NCBI GenBank assembly: GCA_001414485.1
Contig: LLEY01000126.1
Coordinates: 62,001 to 126,000, forward strand
Source: Calycina herbarum
Lineage: Eukaryota > Ascomycota > Leotiomycetes > Helotiales > Pezizellaceae
Direction of reading: 5' to 3'
Length of the DNA stretch: 64,000 nt
The notes beneath the pieces are model-generated. The model was not told where the DNA came from, did not search any database, and was given only the letters and a program-made list of their open reading frames with translations. Positions 1 to 11,900 of the stretch are shown piece after piece (position 1 is the stretch's first letter; each line of letters opens with the position of its first letter). The position numbers and the translations under genes are program-made.

Positions 1-3000
1 TTTCTTTCTCTAATAGCTTAGAAGAAGCTAAACGTCCTAATTAAAGGTATAAAGCTATACTACTTAGGAGTAGTTAATAGAATAGACGTTATATACTAGA
101 ATAGAATTATTAATTAATAAACTATTCTAATAAAGATTACTATTAAAGGATACTACTTAGATATATAATTCGATATTATTAAAATAGGGAATAAAGAAGT
201 AATACTTAGTATACTATAGATTTAAGAATATAATCTAAATATTAACTAGAAGGCTCGAATAATAACCTTTAGTTAATATAATTACATAGGTTTATAATTA
301 TAACTATAAGGCTAGAACGAGGTTAGCGCCACCTCTTCTAAAACACTAGGACACCTAGTCTAGGATCCTCTACAGGTTAGTAAGCTAGCTAATAATAAAA
401 TACCTATATAGTATAGAGAATTTAAAGCTTTGTTTAAAAACCTAGAAGACTTGTAAGCCTTACTAAAACATTGTTTATAGGATTATAAGATTAAATTAAA
501 AGAGGGTTATTACCTTTTAAAGTAGAAACTTCGGTTATATAACTAGAAAAGTCTATAAAGAATAGAAAGTTATATAAAAGAAGATATTAAAAAGAGATAT
601 ATTAGAAAATCTAAGTTACTAATTACCTTAAACATACTTATTATTAAAAAGAAAGACGATCTAGATAAAAGAGTATATATTAATTACTAAGAAGTAAATT
701 ATACTATAATTAAGAACGCTTATCTACTACTACCTAGCTAGTACTTATAAGATAAGTTAAGTAAAGTAGTACGATTTATAAAACTAGATTAACAAAACGC
801 TTATAGACTTATATAAATAAAAGTTAGAGATAAATAGAAGATAGTATTTACCTTACTATTAGGCTTTTATAAATATATAGTTATACTATTTAGACTTTAT
901 AACATACTAGCTATATATTAGAGATAAAATAATAATATTTTAAGAGATCTTCTAAGAGTAATAGTAATCTATTACCTAGATAATATTTTAATCTTCTTAG
1001 AAAAAGAAGAAGAATATAAAGAATATATTAAAGAAGTTTTATAATAACTAGTAAAAGTAAACTCTTAGTTGAAACTCTTAAAATACGAATTTAGAGTAAC
1101 TTAGATACTTTTCCTAAGATAGGTGTTTAGCTTAGAGAAAATAGAAATAGATCTAGCAAAGATCTAAGACGTCTTAAACTAGAAGTTACTAAGGAATATA
1201 AAAGACATATAGTCCTTCCTTAGATTTATAAACTTTTATTATCTATTTATTTAAGACTATACAAAGATTACTAAACTAATATTAGGACTAGTTAAGAAAG
1301 CTATTAAGTTTATATAGAATAAATAGATAAAAGACGCTTTTTAGAAAATTAAAGCAAAGTTTATAGAAAAACCTATTCTATACGATTTTAATATAAACAA
1401 GCCTAGTACGATCGAAACAGACGTCTTAGATATAGTAGTAGGTACGGTTTACCTATAACTAAATAACAAAGGAAAGCTTATACCTATTATATATTATTCT
1501 AAAACATTTAACCTAGTATAATAAAACTATAGCATCTTTAACAAAGAATTACTTACTATAGTACTAGCTTTAAAATACTAGAGAATCTATTTATAATTAG
1601 TAAAACATCTAGTTATAATTCTATCTAACTATAAGAACCTTAGAACGTTTATAATAATTAAGGAACTTACGACTAGGTAATTAGCTAGATAGTTAGAGAT
1701 ATTAGAAGGATTTAATATTATTATTTAATATATAAAAGGAATGTTAAATACTTAAGCTAATACTCTTAGCTAAAAACCTAGGTATAAGAGAGATAAAGAG
1801 TATAAAAAGATTATAATCTTAAAAACTCTTAAAAATAGAGACTTAGTATCTACTATATATAAAATAGTAGCGATAAACGACATCTAAATAGACAAAATTT
1901 AAAACATATATAAAGGTTATAATTAGTATGTAAAAGGGAAACTATAGGTTCCTAGCTTATATATAAAAGAGTTTGTATAGGAATACTATACTACGCCCGC
2001 TTATAGATACTAAGGAATTCGCAGAACCCTCTAGAGAATAAGACAACACTACTATATTAATCAGTTATCTATAATAGTTAAGGAAGTAATAGTAGAATAT
2101 AATACCTATACCTAGAATAAGGCTTCCTACTATACTCTTTATAGATAGATAAATACTACTCTAATACTATAGATACCTTAGAAATTAATATTTATAGATT
2201 TTATTATTAAATTACTAAAATCTAAAGATCTGATAATAGGAGTTAAATATAATATAATCCTAGTTATTATAGAATAACTTACGAAGTATATAATTCTAAT
2301 AGTATATATAGAATTAAGTATAGCTAAGGAATTAGCGTTTACGTTCCTTAGAGAAGTAGTCTTAAGATATAGACTATCTAAAGAAATACTCTTAGATAGA
2401 GATAAACTCTTTACCTTAAAATTTTAGATCGTTCTTATAGAATAATTAGGTGTGAAAAGAAAGCTTTTAACAGCTTTTTACTCTTAAATAAATAGAGGAA
2501 ACGAACGGATAAATTAAGTAGTTGAAACATACCTTCGTTATTACGTAAATTACTAGTAAGACAACTAGGTAGAGCTACTGCCTTTGGCACAGTTCGTATA
2601 CAACAGTTCAGTAACAGAAACAACACTTGTTATACTATTCTACGTTAACTTTAGATATGAATTATCAGTATACTAAGAACCACTGTCTACGACTATCGAC
2701 AATCAGCTTACTCGTATTCAGGTCTTAAAAATCAAGAGATTATATAAGGAACTTGTAGAGGATTTATAATTTATTACTAAAAGAAACGCGTACTACTATA
2801 ATAAGCGACGTAGTTAGGAGCTAACGTTAAAAGAGAGGGATAAGGTCTACTTAGTATAGAAAAACATCGATATAAAAAGACTAAGTAATAAACTAGATTA
2901 TAAAAAACTTAGACTATTTAAAATTAAATAAGTTAGAGGACCCTTAGATTATAAACTAGCGCTACTAAAGATAATAAACATCTACCTAGTATTCTATATA

Positions 3001-3240
3001 TCCTTACTTAAACTAGTACTACTAGGAGCACTACCAGCTCTACTTATAGAAATTCGACTAGTAAACCTAAACGCTAAATATAAAGTTAAGAGGATTCTTA
3101 ACTATAAAATTATTAGAGAACAGGTTAAGTATTTAATTAAATAGTTAGATTACTTATACTTAAAGAACACTTAAGAGCTTAAAAGCAACCTTAACCGTTA
3201 CCTAGTAGAACTTTAGGAGTTCTACTAACAAAACCTAAGT
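1..3240 (+). pseudogene. RIP-degraded chromovirus pol (protease-RT-RNase H-integrase-chromodomain)
   Basis: Domains in order, seen by conceptual reading through stops. Protease-like region up to about 300. Reverse transcriptase about 500-1150, with the catalytic motif reading YYLDNILIF near 970-1000, so the second Asp of the YxDD box is Asn. RNase H about 1330-1800 (IETDV, YYSKTFN, NKELLTIVLALKYWR). Integrase zinc-binding and core about 1900-2700 (ERTNQVVETYLRYYVN, LLPLAQFVYNSS). Chromodomain about 3090-3240 (YLIKWLDY, NTWEL). The integrase stretch at 2430-2700 keeps more CA/TG than its surroundings. The locus cannot encode a functional protein. Confidence 0.88.
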
Positions 3241-3886
3241 TTACCTATATCTCGTAATCTAAAGGAAAAGCTTTAAGGAAGGCTAGGTCAAGACCTATCT
3301 TAGATTAGGAACTGTTAGGAATAGGCAGGGCTACTAGATAGGTAACCTCTACCTCTCACTGTTCTTTTTCCTTTCTCTCTTTCTCCTCTTTCTCTTTCTT
3401 TTCTACCTCCTTAGTAGCGTCGAGTTCGTTAAGAAAACGAAGACCTTAACGAGATATTTTATACTACCTTTCTTTTAGAAAGGCCTTCTGCTTTCGCAAC
3501 CGTAGAATCCTCGCTATCGCCTCCTCCTCCTCTCTCTCTAGCTTCTCCTCTTGTTTTTTAATAGAGGCTTAGTCGCTAGCATAGAGAACGTTCTTCTCCT
3601 AGGCATCGTCGGTCCCGTTGTATTTTAGCTTCGACTAAACGTATTTAGAACATTAAGAGGATTAGAAGGAATCTATAAAACATCTACGCTTTTAGGAGGC
3701 ATAGCGAGAGCATAGTAATATTTCGTTATAAACTATTTTAATACTTTTTATAAGAAGCATACGCTCTTCTTTCTTCTTTTATATAGGGTAGGACATAATA
3801 GAAAGAAAAGGATACCGCTAGTACCTTAACTAAGTTCCTTAGCTTATACTTAAGCGTAAGAACACGCTAGGCTAAGAAGGGGATAG
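3241..3886. other. Stretch between chromodomain and 3' LTR with a polypyrimidine tract and an antisense charged reading frame
   Basis: About 650 bp between the end of the chromodomain and the 3' LTR. The plus strand is very pyrimidine-rich at 3360-3410 and 3520-3555. Read on the minus strand, one frame from about 3640 down to 3380 gives a strongly charged, coiled-coil-like sequence (KKQEEKLEREEEEAIARI, then LRKQKAFLKERQYKI, then LNELDATKEVEKKEK) with few stops. This resembles charged C-terminal tails often seen on fungal transposon proteins, but I cannot assign it to a family. The last bases before the LTR (about 3873-3886, AAGAAGGGGATAG) make a good polypurine tract for priming plus-strand DNA synthesis. 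Confidence 0.4.
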
Positions 3887-4323
3887 TGTTATAAATCACA
3901 TTATACGTGGTAAGTAGTCTAGACAGTGCTTTAACAGGATAAGGCACGATATTTAGGAAATAGAAGGTAGTATAAAGAGGAATCAGTAATACGAAAGACA
4001 TTTAGGTATTCTAAGATCTCACTATTAGATAACTATTAGAGGTTACGTAATAGATCCTGTTAAATCCTATAAGGGATCTAAAGGGATCTAGGGATCTAGA
4101 CTAGTATAGGGATCCAGGTAATACAAAGGGTTCTATATATACTAGCACGTCTACTACCTAGATAGGAGCTTCGTACTTAACTTTAGTTATCAATCTTATT
4201 ATCTTATTTAACATCTTTAATATAAGTAACGAGTTCACTTCTAAGTAAACAACCTAGCGTATTTATACTTCTTACTATATACCAACCTTCGAGACTTAGT
4301 TATCTTAGTTTAGTTTCGTTATA
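3887..4323 (+). repeat. 3' LTR of element 1 (437 bp)
   Basis: It starts TGTTATAAATCACA right after a polypurine tract and ends CGTTATA. The last 200 bp (TATA-like TCTATATATACTAG near 4120, then the leader to 4323) match, in inverted orientation, the 5' LTRs of element 2 (12350-12783) and element 3 (37898-38336). Lengths are nearly equal (437, 434 and 439 bp). The U3 part (3887-4110) is different from those LTRs and carries short AAGGGATCT-type tandem repeats at about 4070-4112. Confidence 0.75.
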
Positions 4324-5402
4324 ATAAGCTAAGAAGTATCCTACGCTTTATAATTCCATCTCTTAATACCTACGAATTCAAAGACAACTCTACTTCTAGG
4401 AAGTATAAGATAACGAGCCGATTCTCAAGGTTACTACTAACGAGGTATATAAAAAGATCACTTCTTATTATAAGGAGTATATTAGTACTCGCTAGGCTTC
4501 AGTTATAATTATTGCCGATCTACGCTATAAATTAAAGTTTCTAGAGTTCCTATATAAGGCTTAAGGAGGTACTAGTTCGGCAGTATACAAATGTTTCAAA
4601 TCTTACTTTAAACATACCTATAATATATATAAGAAACGAGTAGTAAAGTTAATAGACAAGAAGAGACAGAGACTCGAGCATACTACTATTAATCTTACAG
4701 AGCAACGTATAAGAGAAGAGAAAGGGCGAGAGGTATAGTATACTAATCCTTTTTATAGCTAGGACAAAGGCGATATCCCTTAATATAATATACTCTTAGA
4801 CGAGCTTAATCAGTAGTTACACGAGCCTACTATCTCGCGAAAGACTTCTTCTAACAACGTACAAAGATATCTCGAAACTAAGAAGTAGGAGTATTCTATT
4901 ATTACTTAGATAATCCTCGATTACTATATAATCCTAGCTTTAAGTACGCTATCTAAAAGAGTATTTAGTAAGGCAGGAAACCTAGTTTCAAAGAAAAGTG
5001 CTCTTATTTATAGTAAGAACGTTCGCTATATATTATACCTACGAAGCTAGGGTATAATAATAGAAAGCGATAATAAGTAAGAGATACTAGTTAGTAAAGA
5101 AGGAGCGATTATTCAACGAGAAGTTTAAATATATATATATTTTATATATAATTTTAAACACTCAGTTTCTCTTAAACTTTATATACTCTATTTCTTAACT
5201 TATTAGTGAATTTAACAAGTAATTTACCTCTAAAATAGCACTAAAACTCACTCTAAAATCGTAGAATATACTATTAAAAAGACAATAACTATCGAATATC
5301 GACTTACTTCTAAGAATAGTTATTAACATCGAGTAATATTCTACGATAGATATATCACGATATATATCACGATATATCGATATTTTATCGTATCGGTGCC
5401 TA
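4324..5402 (+). pseudogene. hAT-family transposase relic with 3' terminal repeat
   Basis: The frame from about 4430 to 5128 reads as the C-terminal half of a hAT transposase. A region resembling the KYY...AtiLhP segment lies near 4440-4520. A dimerisation region near 4920-5050 reads LALSTLSKRVFSKAGNLVS, then YILYLRSWGI, the typical LSIPATSxxxERvFSkaG...RsWGI arrangement. Stops interrupt it. Downstream, 5335-5402 holds repeated CGATAT motifs and ends in TATCGGTGCCTA, consistent with a hAT 3' terminal inverted repeat after RIP (CAGGCACC on the other strand). The following 8 bases (5403-5410, AGTCTGCT) would be the target duplication. The 5' end and N-terminal zinc finger are missing, replaced by the LTR of element 1. 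Confidence 0.75.
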
Positions 5403-6334
5403 AGTCTGCTCTTTATTTCTCTTATATCTAGGTTTCTAGCTAAGAGTATTAGCTTAAGTATTTAACGTTTCTTTTATATATTAAATAATAATATTAAATC
5501 CTTCTAATATTTCTGTCTATCTAGCTAACTATTTAGTTATAAGTTCCTTAATTATTATAAATATCCTAAGGTTCTTATAGTTAGATAGAATTATAACTTA
5601 GTATTTTACTAGCTATAAATAGATTCTCTAGTATTCTAAGGCTAATACTATAGTAAGTAATTCTTTATTAAAGATACTATAGTTTTATTATACTAAGTTA
5701 AATATTTTAGAATAATATATAATAAGTATAAGTTTTCCTTTTTTATTTAGTTATAAGTAAATCATACCTACTAATATATCTAAGATATCTATCTTAATCG
5801 TACTTAGTTTTTCTATATTAAAGTTATATAAAATAGGTTTTTCTATAAACCTTGCTTTAATCTTTTAAAAAGCGTTCTTAGCTTATTTATTCTAAATAAA
5901 TTTAATAGCTTTCTTAACTAGTACTATTATTAGTTTAGTAATCTTTATATAGTCTTATATAAATAGATAATAGAAGTTTATAAATCTAAGGAAAGACTAT
6001 ATATCTTTTATATTCTCTAGTAACTTCTAGTTTAAGATATCTTAGATCTTTGCTAGATCTATTTCTATTTTCTCTAAGCTAAATACCTATTCTAGGAAAA
6101 GTGTCTAAGTTACTCTAAACTTATATTTCAAGAGTTTTAACCGAGAGTTTACTTTTATAAGTTATTATAAAACTTCTCTAATATATCTCTTATATTCTTC
6201 TTCTTTTTCTAAGAAGATTAAGATATTATCTAAGTAATAAATTACTGTTACTCTTAGAAGATCTCCTAAAATGTTATTATTTTATCTCTAATATATAGCT
6301 AGTATATTATAAAGTCTAAATAGTATAACTATAT
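5403..6334 (-). pseudogene. RNase H and distal RT part of element 2 pol
   Basis: Reverse complement of the element-1 region about 870-1800. It contains the RT motif YYLDNILIF near 6215-6245 and the RNase H region with TDV and NKELL-like motifs near 5600-5800, all with RIP stops. It joins 8983 across the inserted gag-only element. Confidence 0.85.
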
Positions 6335-6618
6335 TATAATAGAACTATTAGGAATTGATCGGAATAATCGGAATTGGAATTACCGAGTCTACGTCCCGAA
6401 TAGGATACGATACAGGTGTTGTTTTAGGATTTAGAAAAGCTAGATAGCTTCTAGACTTACTATTGTCCGAACCTCTTGTAAATAGCTGCCTCCTCTCTAT
6501 TAGGAAAGACTAATTTAGTCTTTTCCTTCGTATTAGAGCCTAGTATTCGGATATGTTATTCTATCGAACGTACTTCTATATGTCTCTTTTGTAGTAGTAT
6601 CCGTTTCGTGCTGTTATA
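6335..6618 (+). repeat. 5' LTR of gag-only element
   Basis: 284 bp, starting TATAATAGAACTATTAGG and ending GTGCTGTTATA. It aligns end to end with 8694-8977. Termini fit TG...CA after RIP (TA...TA). Confidence 0.9.
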
Positions 6619-8693
6619 TTAAAAGACTAAATTCGACTCCGCCGGGGACGGCCTATTATAATATCTTACTCGAGCGCGCCGGCGTACTTGCTTCGAATTC
6701 GATTCGGCCTAGATTCGGATTAGTATATCGATAACCTTAAATAGCTAGGTAATCAGAGACTACCTAGACGGCTAGTAACACCGGGGTTTAGTGTCTAAAC
6801 AGTTAGCTAGTAAAATCGTAGGCGATTCCTATATTAATAAGAGTAGACTACGCTAAGTACTCCTAAGACTCCTAATAACCCTCTCTATATAGGGATTACT
6901 ATATAAGATATAGACAGTCGACGATATATAGTTACCTAGAAGGCTCCCGAATCTACCCCTTAACCCCCCTCGAACGGTATACGATATACTAGAATAAGAA
7001 GAGACCTCAGGTCCCTTCAAAGCTCTGCTTAAGAGTATTAAGCAACCTACTAGAGAAGCTAGTAGACCCCCCTCTGAAAGGTCTACGAACCGCACTCGTA
7101 TACCTAAAAACAAAAGGTCTTAGAAAGAAAAGCAACCTACTTAAAACCCTAAAGATAACCGAGACTTTTCTAATATAGACGAGATATAAGGCGTAGTATA
7201 AGGCTTAGAAGGAAAACTTTAAGATAATAATAATCGGTTTATATAGTTAGAAAGGATAATAAGCAAACTCTAACTTACCTCTACGAATCTACCCTAAATC
7301 GATCCTGAGCCTCTTTCGCCTCTAAGTACTACGCGAGACCCTTTTCGCTTAAGAGATCCTGCCTCTAATGCCTTCCCTCGACGGTAGACTACTCTACCTG
7401 CTTCCGAAGACACCTCGTATCCTCTCTAACCTACCAAAAGTAAGATTATAGAAAAAATTAAACCCTTAAATAACGGCACATTACTTATATACTAATAATA
7501 GAAGATATCGGTACGCGATAGACTACTAGTAAATGCCGATTATTATAATATAAGCCTAACTTGAAAGGCTCTTATATAGGGAACAACTACTAGACTCGCT
7601 AGGAACTACCTTAAGCTCAGATATAAGTCTAAGTCGATTTATATTACTTTCTACGATTATTAAGATATAATTAAACTTTTAGATTTATAGTTCTTAACTG
7701 GATACGAGATAGAGGATATATAGAACGCCTTCCAGGCCTTATAGATAGATAGAAAGGATTATACTAGAGAAACGTTTACTAACTTCAGAGGTCGCTTTTC
7801 GAGTATAGCTATACTTAGAGAGATACTAGAGTTAGAGCGGTTCTTCTATATATAGGAAAAGATTATACTATAGCTACGAAACTTAGCTGCTGTACTTAAG
7901 AGACGTTAGAACTATAACTTTGTTAAAATAGTAGTAGATCTTCTAGCCCTAGATAAGGAAAGACGCTGAAACGCTAAGTTATACATAGCTAATACAACTA
8001 AGCCAGTTGGTATAACTACTTTAGTTAAAAAGACTACCTTTTAATCCTTATCTAGTATAATACTAAACCTCCTACTAACCGAACACGAATCCTTTTCTAC
8101 TAGACTAATAGGAAGATAAAACCAAGTCCTTGTAGAGTACTCTGAATTAGTAGGAAAACGAGGCATTAGATAATAATTATTAGTAATAATATTTAACTAG
8201 CTGATACCCCTCTGACTCCCTACTTTAGTAAGGAGTCCTTACTTTCTTTTACCTTCTAGCTGGATTCTAGAAGTCTAATTTGAATTAGATACGAATTAAT
8301 TATAAATCGAATACGAATCGAAGAAGTACGCTATCTATTAGAACGAAAGACAAGAATAAGTAACCTCTTAGCTGAGTTATTACTGTCTTTTATAATATCG
8401 ACTTCCGAATTCTAACTTTTCTACCTCTAACTCTTATCTAAATCCTCTCCGATATGTAGAGTAATCGAGGGATTAGACTATATATTCTTTTAGCGAATAC
8501 TTTGCTTTAGTAGGAAACACCTGATATAGGCAACATCTACAAATAAGGCCGGCTACGACTCGTATCCTATCTTTCGCTAAACACCTTACTTAATAAACTA
8601 TATTCTAAATAATATATACGACAATCCTTCTACTACTAATACCGCACCGATAATACGAAGACTTAAGAACGAGTCTTTTTCAAGAAGAGGGGA
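6619..8693 (+). pseudogene. Degraded gag of the gag-only LTR element
   Basis: The plus-strand frame from about 7430 to 8120 reads as a fungal retrotransposon gag. Successive pieces read TKSKIIEKIKPLNNGTLLIY, LLVNADYYNISLT, ETFTNFRGRFSSIAI, LRNLAAVLKRR and VVDLLALDKERR. These match the family pattern of a short capsid domain (matrix of pol-less or Copia/Gypsy gag proteins: NADH...A, TF.dF...F..lA, KL...L, LAd.LLaLD). Stops and frame breaks are frequent. Upstream of 7430 and downstream of 8160 I see no recognisable domain. The clean short minus-strand frame at 6853-7113 is an accidental shadow. Confidence 0.7.
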
Positions 8694-8977
8694 TATAATA
8701 GAACTATTAGGAATTAATCGGAATAATCGGAATTGGAATTGCCGAGTCTACGTCCTAAATAGGATACGATATAGATATTATTTTAGGATTTAGAAAAGCT
8801 AGATAGCTTCTAGACTTACTATTGTCTAAACCTCTTATAAATAGCTGCCTCCTCTCTATCGGGAAAGACTAATTTAGTCTTTTCCTTCGTATTAGAGCCT
8901 AGTATTCGGATATGTCATTCTATCGAACGCACTTCTATATACCTCTTTTGTAGTAGTATCCGTTTCGTACTATTATA
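8694..8977 (+). repeat. 3' LTR of gag-only element
   Basis: 284 bp, same ends as the 5' LTR. It is followed by TATAT, matching the bases before the 5' LTR, after which the RT frame of element 2 resumes. Confidence 0.9.
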
Positions 8978-8982
8978 TATAT

Positions 8983-11900
8983 ATTCGTAAAAGCCTAATA
9001 GTAGAGCGAATACTATCTTCTATTTATCTCTGACTTTTATTTATATAAGTCTATAAGTGTTTTATTAATCTAGTTTCGTAAATCGTACTATCTTACTTAA
9101 CTTATCCTATAAGTATTAGCTAGGTAGTAGCAGATAAGCGTTCTTAACTATAGTATAATTTACTTCTTAGTAATTAACATATACTCTCTTATCTAGGTCG
9201 TCTTTCTTCTTAATAATAAGTATATTTAAGATAATTAGTAACTTAGATCTTCTAATATATCTCTTCTTAATACCTTTCTTTATATAACTTTCTATTCTCT
9301 ATAGACTTTTCTAGTTATATAACCGAAGCTTCTACTTCGAGAGGTAATAACCCTCTTTTAATTTAATCTTATAATCTTATAAGCAATGTTTTAGCAAAGC
9401 TCGTAAGTCTTCTAGGTTCTTAAACAATGCCTTAAATTCTCTATACTACATAGGTATTTTGTTATCAGCTTTCTTACTAACCTATAAAGGACCTTAGACA
9501 AGGTGTTCTAGCGCTTAAGAAGAGGTAGTACTAACCTTGTTCTAGCTTTAAAGTTATAATTATAAACCTATATAATTATATTAACTAAAGGTTATTTTCT
9601 AAGCCTTCTAGTTAATATCTAGATTATGTTCTTAAATCTATAGTATACTAAGTATTACTTTCTTACTTCCTATTTTAATAATATTAAATTATATATCTAA
9701 ATAGTATCCTTTAATATTAACTTTTATTAAAATAGTTTACTAATTAATAATCTTATTTTAATATATAACGTCTATTCTATTAACTACTTCTAATTAATAT
9801 AGTCTTATCTCTTTAATTAGAACGTTTAGCTTTTCTTAAGCTGTTAGAGAAATAAAGTTACTTATTACTCCTAAGTCTATTATAACTTATAACTTTTTCC
9901 CTTTTATTTTAACAGTTATTACTAACTATCTTTCTCCTAAAGTAGTATTTAATTTTACTTTAATATATTAGACTTTAAAAGATTAATTTTCTTAGTTATA
10001 ATTCTTTCTCTTCTTATTCTTATACTATAGAAAGAATCTTACTCTTTCTTTATTAGTATATACTACCTTATATACTAATCTATATTCTACGATTCTTATA
10101 GTTTTAGGAATTCCTTTTATAAATCGTTTTAGTATTTATTTATAATTATATTAGATCTATTTATAACTAGTTTCTAAAATAGCCTTTATAGACTATAGTT
10201 CTCCTATATATAGATAATCTAAAGTAGCTTCTAATATACTTATTTCTAGTTTTATATATTAAACCCTAAATATATAGTCTTTTAAATTCTTTTCTCTAAT
10301 AGCTTAAATCTAGGACTAAGGAAAAAATACTACTTCTTCTTTATCTAATAATACTACTTCGTATATCTAATAATATTCTACTATTCTAGTAGGTTCTAGT
10401 AATATTCCTTTAAACCGCTTCTATAATAACTAGTCTAAGGTTAAACTTGGTTTATATTATATCTATTATACTATTGTTTTTTAAACTGTTTCTATAAACT
10501 ATAGTTCTTCTATTAATAGATAGTATAATTCTTCTAGTTCCGTTTTAGCCTATTTAGTAATATCGAGCTCTCTTTATTCCTAGAATAGTATACTAAATAA
10601 CTTTAGTAAACTGTGTTTTCTAAATACTATTCTATCCTCTCTAATTAGCATAACTATAATATATTATTTAAATTCTTTTAATACAACGTCTTTAAGTACT
10701 GTTCTACGAAAGAGGGTTTTGATTCGTTCTCTAAACCCTGTTAGGACTTGCTACGTCTATATACTAGTTTCTTTTAAAATATTATACACCTTTTACACGT
10801 CTCTAACCTTAGAATAAGTAGGTCCCTTAACTCGTGGTTAGTTATATATAGGTTTTTTATCCTTAATAGTTTCTTACCTAGTAATTAGACTAACTAGAGT
10901 TATTATCTTAAGGTTATTTCTTATAACTATATATATTATTAAAATAGTTAGGTTAACTTCTTATATAGTATAAGGACTCTAGAAGTCTAGTTTTTAGTTA
11001 TTAATATATATCTATTAATTTCCTTGTTTAAAGGTTCTAATAAAAGCCTAAGTTTCTCTAACTTCGAGGTCTTTATTTTTTATTTCTTCTTCTAAACTAG
11101 AAGATAAGTCTAATATCTTTAAAGAACTAATTAATAGTAATAATTCGTATTCTACTTAAAGAGGTTGCTTAGATTCTATTACTAATTATATATTATAATA
11201 TTCTTTAAGAAGTAGATCTCTATTATTATTAGTATCTTATATACTACTAATTCCTTTATTATTCTTAATCTAGGTTCTATATTCTTATACTTTAAGCTCC
11301 TTATTTATAAGTTTAATATAATTAGTTAAGGCTACCTATTATTAAACAGTAGTATTAATTTGTTTCTTTCTCTTAGAGTCTTTCTTCTTACTATACTCAT
11401 TTACTCTATAACCTAGTAGACTATAATTATAACATAAGTTCTACTTACGTCGACGATTTCACTTTTTCTAAGAAAGTTCTTCTTTCTTTAGAAAGGTTTT
11501 CTTCTATATAATATTTACCTCCTTACTATATTTATTAGTATAAGAGTACTTCTACTTTCCTAACCCTTTACTCTTTTCTCTATATCTAGGGTTACTCTTT
11601 CTAAATTTATATAAGCAGTTATCTAGCTAGACAACTTCCTTAATTATACTTATAATAGTTAAAATTATATATTCTACTTAGCTATTTCCTTATAAATATA
11701 TATCTTTAATCCTCTATAAAAGAGTTCTATAAGAGTAATAGTATCCTATTCTAACTTTGTTCTATAACGTTGAAATTTATTAGTATAATCTATTACTAAT
11801 CCGGTCTAGTATAATTCTAAAAGCTTATATATAGCTATTTAGATTATATCAAAGTCTCTAAAAACTTTTCTAATAGTTGCTTTAAATCCTCTCTAAGATT

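Larger units (their letters stand above)
1..4323 (+). mobile_element. Chromovirus element 1 (Ty3/Gypsy), 5'-truncated by the window edge
   Basis: Remnant of a Ty3/Gypsy LTR retrotransposon read on the plus strand. It enters at the protease region and continues through reverse transcriptase, RNase H, integrase and a C-terminal chromodomain, then a polypurine tract and a 3' LTR at 3887-4323. Every domain is broken by TAA/TAG codons of the kind RIP makes from CAA/CAG. The 5' LTR and gag lie left of the window. Elements 2 and 3, on the opposite strand, belong to the same family over pol. A chromodomain is the hallmark of chromoviruses, which tend to integrate into heterochromatin. Confidence 0.9.
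6335..8977 (+). mobile_element. Gag-only (non-autonomous) LTR retrotransposon, 2643 bp
   Basis: A complete LTR element with two 284-bp LTRs (6335-6618 and 8694-8977), flanked by the 5-bp duplication TATAT (6330-6334 and 8978-8982). A polypurine tract (AAGAAGAGGGGA, about 8682-8693) directly precedes the 3' LTR. The 2.07-kb interior contains a gag-like frame and no RT, RNase H or integrase signature, so it would depend on pol supplied by another element. It inserted into the RT region of element 2. A broken second copy of its gag lies at 13345-13918. RIP has hit it, though the LTRs remain easily alignable. Confidence 0.88.

Noticed and set aside
2435..2626. Minus-strand open frame of 63 codons
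   Set aside because: It is the antisense of the integrase core of element 1, which reads as a known domain on the plus strand.
6853..7113. Minus-strand open frame of 86 codons
   Set aside because: It lies inside the gag-only element, opposite its coding direction, with no domain. It is a shadow frame.
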